Shown here: positions 30,225-31,213 of the stretch, in pieces
How the letters are laid out: each line of letters starts with the position of its first letter
Numbering within the stretch: position 1 is the stretch's first letter
Source: a virus
Strand: one strand, 5' to 3'
Virus record (IMG/VR): IMGVR_UViG_3300027844_001422
Span: 1 to 31,213 of that record
Length of the DNA: 31,213 nucleotides
Program-made: the position numbers and the translations under genes
The notes under the pieces: model-generated
Database searches by the model: none
Seen by the model: the letters and a program-made list of their open reading frames with translations, nothing else
What the model was told of the DNA's origin: nothing

Positions 30225-31213
30225 TGCCAGTCGCCTTTGGACCTCAGTTGCCCGGAATCAACCCGAGTGGCACAAACTTCCCGGTGTTCTCGAATCCTCA
30301 GACCAATACGGCTGGGCTGCAGTCCAGTCTGAATCCGGCGGAGGTTCCTCTCGCGCCAATCTCAGTGGGCGTAAATCGCTCGATCAATGGGCCTAATCTG
30401 GCTGGTGGATTCAACCAATTCAACCAGTCCCAACAACAGCAGAATTCGCTCTATAACGCTGTTCTTGGCCAGCACGACACGCGAGTTGGTAGCCTAATAG
30501 GCCGCAACGAAGCGATGGCGAATGCGACACGGTCCCAGCAGGCTTCCGGGATTGCGGATATCGGTGGCCAGTGGGGAGCCGCCAGGACCGAGGCGCTCGA
30601 CACGTACGGCAGTATCATGGGCGCTGATCGCAACCGACTGCTGCAAGAGAACGCAAGGATCACTGGCTTGCATGGCGATCGTAGCGGAGCCTACAGCCAG
30701 GCCCAACTAGGAGCCGGCGGAGTCCAGGAAGGTTACCAGACGCGGCTTGGCGATATCGACACGCGGCAGAATCAGGAACTGAATGCAGCAGCGAATCAGA
30801 CAGCAGGCCAATTGGAGTCCAGTCAGACGGGCCTAAATTCCGCATACGCCCAACGGACTCAGCAGATTGCCGACCTTCTGTCGCAGCGAGGCCAGTCGGC
30901 ATCACGGGACATTGATCGTGAATACGATCGTTCTCGAGCCGAAAGCCTGAATGATATGACCTCGCGCGGGTTGTCGAACACGACAGTCCTGAGCGGGCAG
31001 AACAGGGGCATCGAATCAGACCGATCAGCTGCACAGCAGAGGTTGCGTGACACGCTTCGAGACGAAGAGATTCGACAGTTGACCCAGGTTGGCGGAGAAG
31101 AACTGCAGAACCGGAGCCTGGGTATTGACCGATCGTATCAGGCAGGCCGTGCGGGAGTCGGAGATGTTGCCCAGTATCAGACACTGCGATCACAGCTCAT
31201 GGGTGACCAGCTT
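30224..31213 (+). CDS. Q-rich helical virion protein, probable internal or ejection protein (partial)
   Basis: The start ATG at 30224 overlaps the nozzle stop by one base; AGGAG is upstream. The frame is open for 330 codons and runs off the window end. It begins MPVAFGPQLPGINPSGTNFP, a Pro/Asn-rich flexible region, then becomes long helices rich in Q, R, A and S (SRDIDREYDRSRAESLNDM, AAQQRLRDTLRDEEIRQLTQ). The phrase TSRGLSNTTVLSGQNRGIES has the form I remember from virion proteins located after nozzle genes in environmental phages. Such proteins may be ejected with the DNA. Function is inferred; the C-terminal domains are not visible. Confidence 0.7.
   Translation, partial: MPVAFGPQLPGINPSGTNFPVFSNPQTNTAGLQSSLNPAEVPLAPISVGVNRSINGPNLAGGFNQFNQSQQQQNSLYNAVLGQHDTRVGSLIGRNEAMANATRSQQASGIADIGGQWGAARTEALDTYGSIMGADRNRLLQENARITGLHGDRSGAYSQAQLGAGGVQEGYQTRLGDIDTRQNQELNAAANQTAGQLESSQTGLNSAYAQRTQQIADLLSQRGQSASRDIDREYDRSRAESLNDMTSRGLSNTTVLSGQNRGIESDRSAAQQRLRDTLRDEEIRQLTQVGGEELQNRSLGIDRSYQAGRAGVGDVAQYQTLRSQLMGDQL

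Noticed and set aside
1-31213. CRISPR array
   Set aside because: The repeats found are either dyads, leaders, or long repeats within the fibre gene. None shows short regular repeats with unique spacers.

Overview
The window is a piece of a tailed bacteriophage or prophage genome. It holds a DNA-packaging, head and tail gene block in canonical order (terminase, portal, scaffold, capsid, connectors, fibres, nozzle), a phage-type cytosine methyltransferase and a serine recombinase. I see no ribosomal, tRNA or bacterial housekeeping gene. No major tail protein, tape measure or sheath lies between the capsid gene and the end of the window, while a beta-rich nozzle-like protein and a Q-rich internal-virion-like protein do. 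I read this as a short-tailed (podovirus-like) phage, possibly temperate because of the recombinase. Base composition is moderately GC-rich. Several virion proteins remind me of phage proteins from Planctomycetota and aquatic metagenomes, but the host is a weak inference.

Layout. (1) 1-3175, minus strand: seven small genes of unknown function, probably early or accessory. Most are preceded by a CACCAC-containing element about 20 bases before the start codon, and most gaps hold an RNA hairpin. (2) 3176-3949: a non-coding divergent control region with an AT-rich core and several operator-like dyads. (3) 3950-6177, plus strand: a C5 cytosine methyltransferase carrying a second, apparently genuine protein in the +1 frame, then four small genes, two of them Cys-rich. 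(4) 6134-6886, minus strand: a serine recombinase, with a recombination-site-like inverted repeat just upstream. (5) 7053-14007, plus strand: probable small terminase, large terminase, portal, small unknown, scaffold and major capsid protein, closed by a strong terminator. (6) 14197-20024: a lectin-fold virion protein, small accessory proteins and three tandem paralogous connector-like proteins. (7) 20073-27566: a tail fibre with a compositionally foreign receptor-binding end, a chaperone-like protein, a 1890-residue repetitive fibre with exact internal DNA repeats, and two small tandem paralogues. (8) 27573-31213: a nozzle-like protein and a Q-rich protein cut by the window end.

How the genes work together. 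The packaging motor (7053-11299) fills a capsid built from 11709-14007. The three connector paralogues and the nozzle-like protein would form the head-tail joint and short tail. The fibre genes give host recognition. The methyltransferase probably protects phage DNA, and the recombinase probably handles integration or inversion. The least conventional signals are the overlapping-frame gene in the methyltransferase, the repeated structured leaders of the minus-strand genes, the in-frame coding-like extensions past two stop codons, and the mosaic, repeat-shuffled fibre locus.
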